A program made the position numbers and the translations under genes. 64,000 nt of DNA from WHSW01 sp963759295 (GTDB lineage Bacteria; Actinomycetota; Thermoleophilia; Solirubrobacterales; 70-9): the NCBI GenBank assembly GCA_963759295.1, contig CAVWYT010000010.1, positions 310,001 through 374,000 of the forward strand, written 5' to 3'. This document shows, piece after piece, positions 63,540 to 64,000 of the stretch. Below the pieces are notes generated by a model. That model searched no databases. It was not told the DNA's origin and was given only the letters and a program-made list of their open reading frames with translations. Positions within the stretch are counted from its first letter, which is position 1, and the number at the start of each line of letters is the position of its first letter.

Positions 63540-63653
63540 GCCGCCATCTTTCCAGGGTGGGCCCGATCGGCGCCGCGACCGGGCGCGCGGCTTGCGGCCG
63601 GATTGTGTGCACGGGAAGGAAAGCCGCGGGCGCGTGCGAATAGTCGCGAACGT

Positions 63654-64000
63654 ATGGGACTTTTCAGCCGCGGCAACCGCCCCGACCACGATCGATCGAA
63701 GGGCTCTGAGAGCCCGTCGCCGAACGCCACCCCGCCCGCGCCCGAGCCGGTCAGCGCGCCCGAGCCGGCGCGCGCCGGCGCCGCGCGCCCGAGCCCGAGG
63801 CGCCCGCCGCTGCGGCACAGCAGCCACCGGCCCCGGCTGCCGCGACGAGCCCGGAGCCGACCGGCGCCGGCCCCTCCCCGGCGAGCCCCGAGCCCGTCGA
63901 TGCCTCGGCGGTCCGGGAGGAGCCGACCGGGTCAGCGGCGCGTGGCCGGGAGGCGACGCCGCCGCCGCCGAATCCGGTCCCCGAGCCGGAAGCCGACGAG
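63654..64000 (+). pseudogene. Start of an acidic proline-rich protein, 3' partial and probably frameshifted
   Basis: From the ATG, MGLFSRGNRPDHDRSKGSESPSPNATPPAPEPVSAPEPARAG reads well. That frame then becomes arginine-rich noise, while the frame two bases on reads PEPEAPAAAAQQPPAPAAATSPEPTG and on to PEPEADE at the window edge. A one-base deletion near 63775-63795, in a GC repeat, would join them. The protein has a disordered Pro/Ala/Glu-rich N-terminal part; its folded part is outside the window and it cannot be identified. Confidence 0.45.

Overview
The window is about 70% G+C and packed with genes on both strands. Gene content points to the phylum Actinomycetota, most likely the class Thermoleophilia (Solirubrobacterales or Gaiellales relatives). 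The support is the mix of F420-type luciferase-like oxidoreductases, a wax ester synthase, a split LigD-type end-joining pair, a bacterial group 3b hydrogenase, a DUF5679 mini-protein, tandem SnoaL-like proteins starting MSQENVE, and a paired ArsA/Get3 ATPase operon like Rv3679-Rv3680. The taxonomic placement is inference. No rRNA, tRNA, insertion sequence, CRISPR array or prophage was seen.

Layout. 1-2.4 kb: end of a GNAT-like protein, a membrane-anchored unknown and an AlkA-like DNA glycosylase. 2.4-5.2 kb: a thiamine-precursor ABC importer on the minus strand, led by a TPP riboswitch. 5.2-10 kb: a methyltransferase, a frameshifted SDR, a VWA/MoxR pair, a frameshifted small membrane protein and a PPK2 kinase. 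10-12 kb: amtB-glnK, with a PII protein lacking Tyr51. 12-14.8 kb: a PAS/metallo-beta-lactamase fusion, DUF5679, a coiled-coil membrane protein and a rhodanese fragment. 14.8-21.2 kb: fatty acid/acyl-CoA genes (two thiolases, two acyl-CoA dehydrogenases, a TetR regulator and its probable operator). 21.3-23.7 kb: PEP synthase. 23.7-28.7 kb: a complete structural operon for a bidirectional NAD(P)-linked [NiFe] hydrogenase plus its maturation protease. 28.7-33 kb: a hydrolase, an LhgO-like oxidase and the split end-joining ligase and polymerase. 33-38.5 kb: fused SnoaL repeats, VanZ, pyruvate kinase and a CtpE-like P-type ATPase. 38.5-42.3 kb: an OpuC-type osmoprotectant importer. 42.4-48.5 kb: a HAD phosphatase, a wax ester synthase, an LLM oxidoreductase and the three-gene pnt transhydrogenase. 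48.5-54.9 kb: LapA-like, a pilin-like fusion, an SDR, an LLM oxidoreductase, class II FBPase and a YihY protein. 55-64 kb: the primary sigma factor, a sulfatase, HxlR, a methyltransferase, a large unknown protein and the ArsA pair.

Metabolically the genes fit an aerobic heterotroph that oxidises fatty acids. PEP synthase, pyruvate kinase and FBPase set glycolytic/gluconeogenic flux. The hydrogenase and transhydrogenase exchange electrons with the NAD(P)H pool.

Two window-wide signals stand out. First, at least fifteen start codons have a TA[C/G]NNT hexamer 6-9 nt upstream and usually no Shine-Dalgarno sequence, the signature of leaderless mRNAs; the same hexamer forms the -10 of the sigma factor promoter. 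Second, six reading frames, including ppsA and pntAA, are each broken by what looks like a one-base indel. That is more likely draft-sequence error than real gene loss.
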